DNA of 64,000 bases. Source: Treponema bryantii. GTDB lineage: Bacteria > Spirochaetota > Spirochaetia > Treponematales > Treponemataceae. The stretch is taken from contig NZ_FOFU01000013.1 of NCBI RefSeq assembly GCF_900111035.1, forward strand, positions 1 through 64,000. Direction: 5' to 3'. The position numbers were made by a program, and so were the translations under genes. The stretch's first letter is position 1; every line of letters begins with the position of its first letter. The notes beneath the pieces were generated by a model that searched no databases, was not told the origin of the DNA, and was given only the letters and a program-made list of their open reading frames with translations. Shown in pieces: positions 17,252-25,160 of the stretch.

Positions 17252-18469
17252 CTATCTTCTAGATGGCTGAACATAACGTCCATCAAAATCTTTTCCAAGG
17301 ATGATTGTAAAGTCAACGCCCGCATCAAGGCTTGAACTTTCAGCGTCCTCTTCCGGGGTCGCTTCCCTGATATTTGTACATCGGATAAACTCACCGATAA
17401 TTTTTGCAACATCCATATTTCCAATATGATCTATGATTACAGTTTCTTCATAGTCGTTTCTTGGAGCATTTACAGGGCTCAATACATCGTAACTTGCATT
17501 CTGGAAAAGAATTGCCGTATTACGGGCAAGTCCCTGAGTTGTAGTACCGTTTTGAATTTCAAGCACATATACACGACTTGTAAGAGTTCCTTCTGTAGAA
17601 GCAAGAAGGTTTGTTGTCTGCTTAACAGCTTCCTTAATAAACTCTCCGTTATTATCCGGCATCAAAAGCTGCTGACCGTCTACACGACGCAGAGAACCGG
17701 TAATAGTCTGTTTAATAATAGATTCAGAGTCAACATCAGCAATAGCTTGGAAAAGAGTTGTTTCTTCTTCAGGCTTAAGATTTGTCTTAATAAAATCAAG
17801 ATAGCGTTTTCTATTTGACTTTACGAATATCAAGAATTTCTTATCATGAAGACCTGTAATAAAGGCTGCCATAGCATTCTGATATCGTTCCTGAACATCA
17901 GCTTCAGTTTCTTCTTCAAGGCGGTAATGAAGATAAGTATTGATTTTATCACCATCAAGGTTGATAGCACCAGAAGGAAGAAGCCATCTCTCACCTTCCT
18001 CTGATACACAATCTACAGGCTCAGAAATAAATACCCTCATTCCTCCAAGATAATCAGAAACCTTAATGAAATTTTCAAGAGTGACAATCGCATAATAAGG
18101 AATTGTCATTCCCAAAAGTTTTTCAACTTCATTTCTATATGAAACTATACCTGCTTCAGAATAAACCTTTTCAAGCTTATCAACACGGCCAAGTGACTGA
18201 TAAATTGCACCAGTATGTCCAGGAAGATTTACAAGCGCACCTTTTTTTGAAGTCGGATTATAAATCAAAACACTTGAGAAAAGCATACTCGAATCATCAT
18301 CTTCAATAACAAAAAGAGTACGCATAATTCCCTTTTCTTTAAGGGCATCTTCAACAATATTAGTTTTCAGAGAAAATGCAAAAACAAACGAAAGTGCAAC
18401 AGCAGTAAGAATAATAAGCGCAATAAAGATTACACCTTTCTGTTCATCACGGATTTTGATTTTTCCCAT
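17252..18469 (-). CDS. LytR-CpsA-Psr (LCP) family protein with LytR_C domain
   Basis: A 405-residue protein with an N-terminal cytoplasmic tail, one membrane segment (about 13-33), an LCP-like domain (about 45-230, including NLPGHTGAIY and YRNEVEKLLG) and a C-terminal LytR_C domain (about 300-390, VLEIQNGTTTQGLA). LCP proteins attach glycopolymers to the cell wall; in a Gram-negative-type spirochaete the acceptor is uncertain. The arginine and aspartate set of classical LCP enzymes is only partly recognisable. The first codons lie in a 45-bp tandem duplication shared with the end of yqeK, and its ribosome site (GGGGGGAAG) is supplied by that repeat. Confidence 0.8.
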   Translation of the reverse strand: MGKIKIRDEQKGVIFIALIILTAVALSFVFAFSLKTNIVEDALKEKGIMRTLFVIEDDDSSMLFSSVLIYNPTSKKGALVNLPGHTGAIYQSLGRVDKLEKVYSEAGIVSYRNEVEKLLGMTIPYYAIVTLENFIKVSDYLGGMRVFISEPVDCVSEEGERWLLPSGAINLDGDKINTYLHYRLEEETEADVQERYQNAMAAFITGLHDKKFLIFVKSNRKRYLDFIKTNLKPEEETTLFQAIADVDSESIIKQTITGSLRRVDGQQLLMPDNNGEFIKEAVKQTTNLLASTEGTLTSRVYVLEIQNGTTTQGLARNTAILFQNASYDVLSPVNAPRNDYEETVIIDHIGNMDVAKIIGEFIRCTNIREATPEEDAESSSLDAGVDFTIILGKDFDGRYVQPSRR

Positions 18470-18542
18470 TTACAGCTTCCCCCCACTGTGACCTGGCATT
18501 TTGATTTTTCCCATTTACAGCTTCCCCCCACTGTGACCTGGC
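18453..18542. repeat. 45-bp exact tandem duplication across the yqeK/lytR junction
   Basis: Two identical 45-base units, 18453-18497 and 18498-18542, follow each other without a gap. Each unit holds, on the minus strand, the last codons and stop of yqeK, a Shine-Dalgarno (GGGGGGAAG) and the first five codons of the LCP gene. Because 45 is a multiple of three, both flanking genes keep their frames. Confidence 0.97.
18470..18514 (-). other. Chimeric 14-codon mini-ORF made by the duplication
   Basis: Starting at the ATG of the outer repeat copy (18514), the frame reads MGKIKMPGHSGGKL and then stops, joining the LCP N-terminus to the YqeK C-terminus. It has the same ribosome-binding site as the LCP gene and ends immediately before the LCP ATG, so ribosomes could translate it and re-initiate. 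It is probably a by-product rather than a functional peptide. Confidence 0.6.
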
Positions 18543-19123
18543 ATTTTTATTTCTACTGTATAATATTCTATCATTTCCCGTGTTCCAGGAGCAATCTCAA
18601 TATTATGATTTATGAGATATTCGTAATTTTCTTCAAGTACGGAATAAAGCATTTCATCAAGAGACAGTGCTAAAAGTCCATTGCGGTACTCATCTGTTGA
18701 CTGAGGACGGCCCGGCTCAATCTTATCTGCAAGAAAAAGACATTTTGTCAGGTCGCACATTCCGACGATTCCGGAAGTATGATTTGCTACAGCCTCAAGA
18801 ATCTCCTGATCATAAACCTTAAATCGTTCTTTTAATAAAACAGCTGCGGCACGGCCATGTAACAGAGCCGGCTTTTTTCGTTCAAAGTCAGTTATCTCAT
18901 CTCCATCGCGGCCTGCAAGTTCAAATAGTTCTTCATTAGAAAAATCCTTGCACATATCGTGGCCGATTCCTGCAAGGTAACCTTTACGCCAGTCAAGTCC
19001 GTACTGGCGGCACATTCGGGCGCACATTTCGGCAACACGCACTGAATGCTCATATCGGCTTTTTTTTACGTGAGCCTGTGTAAAGGCACGGATTTCTTCA
19101 GTCTTTTCTATATAGTCAATCAT
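18515..19123 (-). CDS. yqeK: HD-domain phosphohydrolase, YqeK family
   Basis: A 202-residue HD hydrolase. The metal site is seen as His in SRYEHSVRV (near 25), HD in GIGHDMCKD (near 54) and LLHGRAAA, ANHTSG and LADKIEPGR further on. YqeK proteins hydrolyse diadenosine tetraphosphate symmetrically. It overlaps nadD by eight bases, the usual nadD-yqeK pairing. The C-terminal codons and stop belong to the 45-bp tandem duplication. Confidence 0.92.
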   Translation of the reverse strand: MIDYIEKTEEIRAFTQAHVKKSRYEHSVRVAEMCARMCRQYGLDWRKGYLAGIGHDMCKDFSNEELFELAGRDGDEITDFERKKPALLHGRAAAVLLKERFKVYDQEILEAVANHTSGIVGMCDLTKCLFLADKIEPGRPQSTDEYRNGLLALSLDEMLYSVLEENYEYLINHNIEIAPGTREMIEYYTVEIKMPGHSGGKL

Positions 19124-19772
19124 AAAGTCTATTTTCTATAATATAATCAAAAACTGCCGGTGGAACAAGATAGCGGAAACTTTTGCCTTCGCTGATTCGA
19201 CGGCGAATATCAGTTGAAGAAACCGGTAACATTGGGTTTTCAACATAAATACATGGGTAGGTAAAGCTTTTCAAATCAAACTTAACTGAAAAATCACCCT
19301 TGTAATCTCCTGTCGGCTTGTTATCATAAAGTGAAGTTTCCATAGCCTTTACATCAGGATAACGGTGAACAATCAGTAAATCTGCAAGTTCAGAAATGCG
19401 CTGAGGATTACGCCACTTGTGAAACTCTGCTGCAACTTCATCACCCATAACAAAAGCAAGTTTACTGCTGAGTTTTCCCTCATATTTTTTGGTAAGGAAT
19501 TCCAGAGTGTCTGATGTATATGATATACCACCGCGGTCTACTTCGCAGCTTTCAAGTTCAAAATGTCCATCACCTTCACTTTCGCAAAAGCGTGAAATCA
19601 TTGCCATACGGTGCTTTGCATCTACAATTTTTGATGCATCCTTATGAGGAGGAACAAAAGTAGGCACAAAAAGCACCTTATCATAGCCAAGTTCTTTTAC
19701 AATCGTGTCGGCAAGCATGGCATGTCCAACATGAAGAGGATTAAAAGTTCCGCCAAATACTGCAACTTTCAA
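19116..19772 (-). CDS. nadD: Nicotinate-nucleotide adenylyltransferase NadD
   Basis: A 218-residue nucleotidyltransferase of NAD synthesis that adenylates nicotinate mononucleotide. The N-terminal FGGTFNPLHVGH contains the HxGH motif and the C-terminal SSTDIRRRI is the ISSTxIR motif. TTG at 19772 is the start, supported by GGGAG six bases upstream and because the protein begins directly with the Rossmann strand. It follows obg by 17 bases and is coupled to yqeK. Confidence 0.95.
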   Translation of the reverse strand: MKVAVFGGTFNPLHVGHAMLADTIVKELGYDKVLFVPTFVPPHKDASKIVDAKHRMAMISRFCESEGDGHFELESCEVDRGGISYTSDTLEFLTKKYEGKLSSKLAFVMGDEVAAEFHKWRNPQRISELADLLIVHRYPDVKAMETSLYDNKPTGDYKGDFSVKFDLKSFTYPCIYVENPMLPVSSTDIRRRISEGKSFRYLVPPAVFDYIIENRLYD

Positions 19773-19789
19773 CGTAAACTCCCTGCTGC

Positions 19790-20914
19790 TTAGCCTTCAC
19801 TTCCCGGATACTGAACTCCGTCGTCATCATCATCAATATAAGCGCGAGACTGCATAAAGCCGGCACCAAAAACATCAGTTCCTTTTTCTTCAGCTTCAAT
19901 ACGCTTTTCCTGACGATTTACCAGCTGAACAATCTGATTCTGAGCTTCCTTCATACCGCGGCCCATCATAACAGAAACCGGAATTACGGCAGTATCTGGT
20001 TCTTCAGCACGGATTTTTTCTGCAACCTCTACAGCGTGTTCGTAAGCGCCATCAACATCAATTTTGTTGCACAAAACAATACGAGGCTTTTCCATAAGAC
20101 TGTCTGAATAATTGCGAAGCTCGTTGCACAAAGTCTCATACGCTGTAAGATAATTTTCGTCGCTGCAGTCAATCATAAAAATAAGACATGCAGTACGTGT
20201 AATATGTTTAAGGAAGGTATCTCCAAGTCCAAGACCTTCAGAAGCACCTTCAATAATTCCTGGAATATCAGCAATAATAATATCGCTTTCGTCGTCTACA
20301 CGAAGCACCCCAAGATTCGGAATAATTGTTGTAAAAGGATAAGGTGCAATCTTTGGACGAGCGTTTGTAAAATATGTAAGAAGACTTGATTTTCCGGCAT
20401 TAGGGAAACCGACAAGTCCGGCATCAGCCATAATTGAAAGTTCAAGTTTTAAGAAGCGGGTTTCACCCTTCTGACCAGGATTTGCCTGTTTTGGCGCCTG
20501 ATTTGTTGAAGACTTAAAGTGAACGTTACCCCAGCCGCCGTTTCCGCCTTTGAGGAAGGTAAACTGCTCGTCACCTTTTGCAGTTGAAAAGTCGTAAATG
20601 ATTTCGTCTGTTTCGGCGTCGCGGATTGTTGTTCCAGGTGGTACTGGAATTACACAGTCCTCGCCGTCTGCACCATAGCGGTTCCAGCCCTGACCGTCTC
20701 CTCCGTTTCGAGCCTTAAAGCAGTGCTTGTGACGGATATTTGCAAGAGTACGGAGATTTCGTTTAACAGTAAAAATAATGTCTCCACCCTTTCCGCCGTC
20801 ACCGCCGTTAGGACCACCGTGAGGAATGTATTTTTCGCGGCGGAATGCTACACAGCCGTTTCCACCGTTACCAGAGCGAACCTCAATTGTCGCCTCATCT
20901 GCAAAACCTATCAT
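19790..20914 (-). CDS. obg: GTPase Obg (CgtA)
   Basis: A 374-residue GTPase of ribosome assembly and stress response. The glycine-rich Obg domain spans about 1-158. The G domain follows, with GFPNAGKSS (G1), DIPGI (G3) and NKID (G4). The tail is short and acidic (YIDDDDDGVQ), so the OCT domain found in some Obg proteins is absent. GAGG precedes the ATG. The gene is only nine bases from the T run of an intrinsic terminator, so expression relative to rpmA is likely reduced. Confidence 0.95.
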   Translation of the reverse strand: MIGFADEATIEVRSGNGGNGCVAFRREKYIPHGGPNGGDGGKGGDIIFTVKRNLRTLANIRHKHCFKARNGGDGQGWNRYGADGEDCVIPVPPGTTIRDAETDEIIYDFSTAKGDEQFTFLKGGNGGWGNVHFKSSTNQAPKQANPGQKGETRFLKLELSIMADAGLVGFPNAGKSSLLTYFTNARPKIAPYPFTTIIPNLGVLRVDDESDIIIADIPGIIEGASEGLGLGDTFLKHITRTACLIFMIDCSDENYLTAYETLCNELRNYSDSLMEKPRIVLCNKIDVDGAYEHAVEVAEKIRAEEPDTAVIPVSVMMGRGMKEAQNQIVQLVNRQEKRIEAEEKGTDVFGAGFMQSRAYIDDDDDGVQYPGSEG

Positions 20915-20923
20915 ATCGACCTC

Positions 20924-20959
20924 AAAAAAAAAGCCCGGCAGAGTTTAGTCAGGCCGGGC
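20924..20959 (-). terminator. Intrinsic terminator between rpmA and obg
   Basis: On the minus strand a GCCCGGC/GCCGGGC stem with a loop of about 13 bases (20933-20959) is followed by nine T. It stands directly before the obg ribosome site. No separate obg promoter is seen between it and the gene, so it probably acts as a partial terminator that sets a ribosomal-protein to Obg ratio. Confidence 0.88.
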
Positions 20960-20983
20960 ATTTATATTCAGCGAGTGCTGAAC

Positions 20984-21238
20984 TTAGTTAGCAGCTTCAA
21001 CAGAAACAACTTTGTGGTTATTTCTTTCACCGAAAACTACTTTTCCATCAGCTGTAGCAAAAAGGCTGTCATCACCAGCTTTCATAACGTTTGCTCCAGG
21101 ATAGAATTTTGTTCCGCGCTGCTTTACGATGATTGAACCTGCTGTTACAGATTCACCAGCATATCTTTTTACACCCAAGCTTTTAGGATTCGGATCGCGT
21201 CCGTTTTTAGCACCAGATCCACCACGTGTTCTTCCCAT
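20984..21238 (-). CDS. rpmA: 50S ribosomal protein L27
   Basis: An 84-residue protein with the L27 signature [18 protein letters not shown], followed by [15 protein letters not shown]. The N-terminus is [11 protein letters not shown], without the cleavable extension seen where L27 is processed by the Prp protease; accordingly no prp gene sits between rplU and rpmA. An AAGGAG-type site precedes the ATG. It is 18 bases from rplU. Confidence 0.97.
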   Translation of the reverse strand: MGRTRGGSGAKNGRDPNPKSLGVKRYAGESVTAGSIIVKQRGTKFYPGANVMKAGDDSLFATADGKVVFGERNNHKVVSVEAAN

Positions 21239-21256
21239 AGTAATCTCCTTATTTAA

Positions 21257-21571
21257 TTATGCGAGAGTGATAGACTCAACGCGTACCTTTGTATACTGCT
21301 GTCTGTGACCAATAAGACGATGATAGTCTTTCTTTGACTTGTACTTGAATACGAGAACTTTCTTATCACGGAAAGAATCTTCAACAACTACAGTTACCTT
21401 TGCACCCTTAACATAAGGAGTACCTACACTGATTTTATCTCCATCGCTTACGAGAAGAACAGTATCAATGTCAATCTTTGAACCTTTTTCAGCATCAAGC
21501 TTATCTACTGTAAGGACAACATCTTTTTCTGCCTTGTACTGCTTGCCCTTAAATTCAATAGTTGCGTACAT
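21257..21571 (-). CDS. rplU: 50S ribosomal protein L21
   Basis: A 104-residue protein with typical L21 sequence: YATIEFKGKQYKAEKD at the start and KYKSKKDYHRLIGHRQQYT near the end. GAGG is placed before the ATG. It is the first gene of the rplU-rpmA-(obg) unit and has a leader of about 150 nt that may hold an autogenous control element. Confidence 0.97.
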   Translation of the reverse strand: MYATIEFKGKQYKAEKDVVLTVDKLDAEKGSKIDIDTVLLVSDGDKISVGTPYVKGAKVTVVVEDSFRDKKVLVFKYKSKKDYHRLIGHRQQYTKVRVESITLA

Positions 21572-21719
21572 ATAATACCTCTATTAAAAATATTCATTAT
21601 AACGCCCGATGCAGAGGAACAAGGAAACAGAATCCAAACTGCAAAAGACTGGTAAGAAGACCGGCCGGCTAACGTAAAACGGGGATTAGACGCCACCACA
21701 CCTAAAGTCTAAATACGTA
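21572..21719 (-). promoter_or_regulatory. Long 5' leader of rplU, candidate autoregulatory RNA
   Basis: From the predicted start near 21719 to the rplU ATG about 148 nt are transcribed. The leader contains complementary GC-rich segments (GGCCGGTCTTC, CCGGCCGG) and a conserved-looking GCAGTTTGGATTCTG stretch. Ribosomal-protein operons often have such leaders, but no known motif could be matched by eye. A 64-codon overlapping reading frame here has no ribosome site. Confidence 0.4.
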
Positions 21720-21725
21720 TCAAAG

Positions 21726-21754
21726 AATATATCAGAAATCATTTTCTTTGGCAA
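21726..21754 (-). promoter_or_regulatory. Promoter of the rplU-rpmA unit
   Basis: TTGCCA (21749-21754) and TATATT (21726-21731) on the minus strand are separated by 17 bases. Confidence 0.7.
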
Positions 21755-21861
21755 TAGATGAAAAGACATTTGAAAAAAAATTGGTGCGAGGTACTTTTTT
21801 TTTGTATAGGATATTGTAATATTACTTATCAAAAAAATATTCATTTATAAAGGAAAACAAA

Positions 21862-22719
21862 ATGAAAAAAACAATTAAATTTTTATGTGTTACCTTATTA
21901 GGAACACTTCTTTTCAGTTGTAGCAATCCGGCAGCTGATGCTCCTAAAAACAATTCAGGTAATAACTCTGAATCTGATTCTAGTTACACAAAACCTGAAC
22001 TCCCAGATAGTTCTGGAATCAATCCATTTGTAGGAAATTCATACTCTGATAATTCTACAAAATATGAATTTGTTAATGATGGATTACTTAAAAAATATGA
22101 TAAAAATGGAAATGACTATGAACTTGATTTTGAATATGAATATTCATATGATGCAAACACAAAAGAATTGTCATTAAGATATTCAAAAATCAATATAAAA
22201 GGAACTTTGTATTCTGTACAGGAATATCTCAATATAGTTGCTGCTGATCCTGATACACAGGAAGATTTTATTAAATACAAAGAATTCTGTGAAACAAAAC
22301 TCATATGGAAAGCAGAAATTGATGTCTCAGGCAATCTGATTCTTCAGACTGAATACTTCAAAGAAAAACCTTCTTTTGAAGAATTGAAGTCAGGAAGTAC
22401 ATATTTTAGAAACCTGGATAAGAATGAAAAAATTAACGAATGTCACCTTGGAAGCAGAAAATATGTTCCAGGAGTTTATGGATTTATTAAAGTTTACACA
22501 TCAAATAGTTCATTTAATTATTCAATCAAGACCCTTACAGAAAACACAATTGTAGCTGAAACACGTGACAATACAGATGACACTCTTACACTTTCATATA
22601 CATTGCATGAACCAAAAGACGGTATTCTTTCTATCACACTTACAACAACAGATACACCTTCAGAAACTTACACTTTAGTAACTGAAGGCCCATCAACATA
22701 TACAAAAGTTTCAGAATAA
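21862..22719 (+). CDS. Hypothetical lipoprotein
   Basis: A 285-residue protein with a type II signal peptide and lipobox LLFSC (Cys near 20). A Ser/Asn/Pro-rich linker (about 22-55) precedes a beta-rich domain with repeated short strands and many Thr and Glu. No enzymatic motif is seen. AAAGGA lies before the ATG. It converges with the GH95 gene, with only three bases between the two stops and no terminator. It is likely a surface or periplasmic lipoprotein; the architecture resembles other short Treponema lipoproteins. Function unknown. Confidence 0.78.
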   Translation: MKKTIKFLCVTLLGTLLFSCSNPAADAPKNNSGNNSESDSSYTKPELPDSSGINPFVGNSYSDNSTKYEFVNDGLLKKYDKNGNDYELDFEYEYSYDANTKELSLRYSKINIKGTLYSVQEYLNIVAADPDTQEDFIKYKEFCETKLIWKAEIDVSGNLILQTEYFKEKPSFEELKSGSTYFRNLDKNEKINECHLGSRKYVPGVYGFIKVYTSNSSFNYSIKTLTENTIVAETRDNTDDTLTLSYTLHEPKDGILSITLTTTDTPSETYTLVTEGPSTYTKVSE

Positions 22720-22722
22720 TTT

Positions 22723-25077
22723 CTAAGCAATTATAATCTTATCTTCATTAAGAGAGTTTTTTCCTTTGTGAAGATAAGATTTTACAATCTTTCCATTTTT
22801 CCATTCAAAATCAAGAGTATAACCACCTTTTATTGCGACTCCTCGTACATGACCAGTCTGCCATGCAGGTTCACCTGGAAGTGCCGGAAGGAGTTTTACG
22901 ATTACGTTGCCATGGTCATCAAACTCACTCTGCACAAGCATTCTGATTACCGCTGCAAGAGAGCTGAAGTTTCCGTCAATCTGGAACGGCGGATGATTGT
23001 CTAAAAGATTTGGAAGCGTTGAATGAGTAAGCAGTTTTGTAAGTGCTTCAAGCGCTTCATCCCCCTGCTCCAGCTGGGCACGGAAATTGATGATCCACGA
23101 CTGGCTCCAGCCTGTGTGGCCGCCACCGTTTTCCAGGCGTTTTTTGAGAGTCTTCTTACAGGCTTCTGCAAGCTCTGGAGTTTTTTCTACAGTGATTGTG
23201 TGCCCTGGATACAGGCCGTATAGGTGTGAGATGTGTCGGTGACCAGGTTCAACCTCTTCAACCTCTCGGTTCCATTCCATAAGGGAGCCATCAGAATTAA
23301 GAGAAGGCTTTTTGAGATGTAAAAGTACATAATCAAAAGAAGAAAAATCTTCATCACTATAGGAATGACCTTTTTTATCCGTACATTTATCACCAAGCAC
23401 ATCCCTTGCTTTTTTGATTCCCTTAAAAAGATGTTCAAGAATCATATTATCCATTTCGCAGCCAGCCGTAAAAGCACCGGTTTCTCCAGTTTTTGTTACA
23501 TAAGAGTTCTCAGGCGACAAACTAGGATTTATTATCAGATAATCGCCATCCAGAACAAGGTAATCAACAAAGAAAAGGGCTGCTTCGTGCATCAGATAAT
23601 AATAACGGGCAAGGAAAGCCTTATCCTGTGTATATTCAAAATGTTCTATTATATGAGTAGCAAGCCAGGCAGCACCGAGTACCCAGTAAGTAGCTGGAAG
23701 CCATGCATCCTGTGGTGCCGCATCTCCCCAGTAATCGGTATTATGATGAAGCACATAACCACGGCAGCCATACATTTTCTGTGCAGCTATACGGCCATTT
23801 TCGTAACAGCGCTCAAGAAGATCAAAATATGGCAGTTCACATTCACTGAGATTTGTCATATTTACCGGCCAGTAGTTCATCTGAGCATTTATATTGATTG
23901 TATATTTACTCTGCCATGGCGGTTCAATCTGGCCGTTCCAAAGTCCCTGAAGAGTAAGTGGCAGAACACCAGGAGTACGGCTCCCGCTGATCATAAGATA
24001 ACGTGAGAAATTTATATATTGATTTACGAGGGTTGTATTAGATGGGGCGGCAGCCTTTAAGAGTTCAGGTGTGCTTGAGCATGTTCCTGCCTTATCAAAA
24101 TCACCATTATTGCTTTCTCCAATCTCCACTTCGCAGCGATCCCAGTAATTTTTCCATTCAACTAAATGCCATGCAAAGAAATCTTCTGCGGCAGTTTCAA
24201 GCCCAACCTCATTTATACGATTTTTGATTTCTTCAAGATTCTTTTTGCATTCTTTAGACCATACATTTTTTTGAATCAGTTTTTTATATTTCTCTGGAGA
24301 CAGAGGCTTGTCATTCCATTTTTTATTCCAGCGGAGACTCTGAATATCAATAAAGAAAAGAACTTCATCACAAGCTTCGCCATAAAGGCATGCTCCACGG
24401 GTTCCATATTCACCACCGCGTGCAATTGCGCCAACACCTCCACAGAACGGAATTCCGTGAGAATCTTCTATATACATGCAATTATTCTCAGCGTAAATCC
24501 GGTCAGTCCAGATTCCACGGTCCAGATATCCTGAATAATTGATTTTTCCTTGTTTACTGGCTGTAACGTGCATAAAAAGCATATCATCAACAGCACTAAT
24601 CCAGGTTCGACGTGTAAAAATGATACCTTCATCATCAGTATATGTTACAAGGCTGCACGCCATATCCAGAAAAAGTTCACTTCTATAATTATCATAAACC
24701 TTTTCATCTGCTTTATGCTGAAGCGGCCAGCCACAGGTAAGTCCGTTATTCTTCTGAGAGAAAAAATCTATATGAAAATCTCCGGCAGTCTGATAAGCCC
24801 GCTGATTAAAACTCGTACCACTCATCGCTTCAAAGCCAAGAGACTGAGCTTCCAGTACACGGCCCTCATTCACAAGAGAACGAAGCTTTTCCAGATTTTT
24901 CTTAGTATCGGTATTTAATCTATTCTGAGGCCCGCCAGACCAGATTCCTTCTTCATTCAGTTGAAGCACCTCATTACAAGGATGCGCTTTTACCATACAA
25001 CCAAGACGGCCGTTTCCAAGAGGCAGATATTCTTCCCACTTCTGTGGGGGTACATTAAATAACAGTTTTGAATTCAT
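22723..25077 (-). CDS. Glycoside hydrolase family 95 (alpha-L-fucosidase/galactosidase)
   Basis: A 784-residue enzyme without signal peptide, hence cytoplasmic. It starts with the GH95 hallmark EYLPLGNGRLGCMV, followed by LNEEGIWSGGP. Catalytic-region motifs known from AfcA-type enzymes are present: NINAQMNYWP with the two asparagines, SPENSY with the general acid Glu, and FQIDGNF with the Asp. GH95 enzymes invert alpha-1,2-L-fucosyl linkages, or alpha-L-galactosyl linkages in plant glycans. It stands alone, divergent from the OLD-like gene. Intracellular action implies uptake of fucosylated oligosaccharides by a transporter that is not visible here. Confidence 0.9.
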   Translation of the reverse strand: MNSKLLFNVPPQKWEEYLPLGNGRLGCMVKAHPCNEVLQLNEEGIWSGGPQNRLNTDTKKNLEKLRSLVNEGRVLEAQSLGFEAMSGTSFNQRAYQTAGDFHIDFFSQKNNGLTCGWPLQHKADEKVYDNYRSELFLDMACSLVTYTDDEGIIFTRRTWISAVDDMLFMHVTASKQGKINYSGYLDRGIWTDRIYAENNCMYIEDSHGIPFCGGVGAIARGGEYGTRGACLYGEACDEVLFFIDIQSLRWNKKWNDKPLSPEKYKKLIQKNVWSKECKKNLEEIKNRINEVGLETAAEDFFAWHLVEWKNYWDRCEVEIGESNNGDFDKAGTCSSTPELLKAAAPSNTTLVNQYINFSRYLMISGSRTPGVLPLTLQGLWNGQIEPPWQSKYTININAQMNYWPVNMTNLSECELPYFDLLERCYENGRIAAQKMYGCRGYVLHHNTDYWGDAAPQDAWLPATYWVLGAAWLATHIIEHFEYTQDKAFLARYYYLMHEAALFFVDYLVLDGDYLIINPSLSPENSYVTKTGETGAFTAGCEMDNMILEHLFKGIKKARDVLGDKCTDKKGHSYSDEDFSSFDYVLLHLKKPSLNSDGSLMEWNREVEEVEPGHRHISHLYGLYPGHTITVEKTPELAEACKKTLKKRLENGGGHTGWSQSWIINFRAQLEQGDEALEALTKLLTHSTLPNLLDNHPPFQIDGNFSSLAAVIRMLVQSEFDDHGNVIVKLLPALPGEPAWQTGHVRGVAIKGGYTLDFEWKNGKIVKSYLHKGKNSLNEDKIIIA

Positions 25078-25145
25078 AATTGTATTTCAGTCTAATGGAA
25101 AACAGTAATACAGTAAAGAAATAATTTTTAATCAGATAAAAGCTA

Positions 25146-25154
25146 TGATATAAT
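25146..25154 (+). promoter_or_regulatory. Extended -10 promoter giving a leaderless mRNA (OLD-like gene)
   Basis: TGATATAAT is a perfect TGnTATAAT. The hexamer ends six bases before the ATG at 25161, so the expected transcription start is the A of the ATG. There is no Shine-Dalgarno. Confidence 0.65.
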
Positions 25155-25160
25155 TAACTC

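Noticed and set aside
21505-21699. 64-codon minus-strand frame in the rplU leader
   Set aside because: It overlaps the start of rplU, has no ribosome site, and is better explained as an untranslated leader.
25079-25084. TACAAT one base upstream of the GH95 ATG as another leaderless promoter
   Set aside because: The spacing would put the transcription start inside the coding sequence; a start further upstream is more likely.
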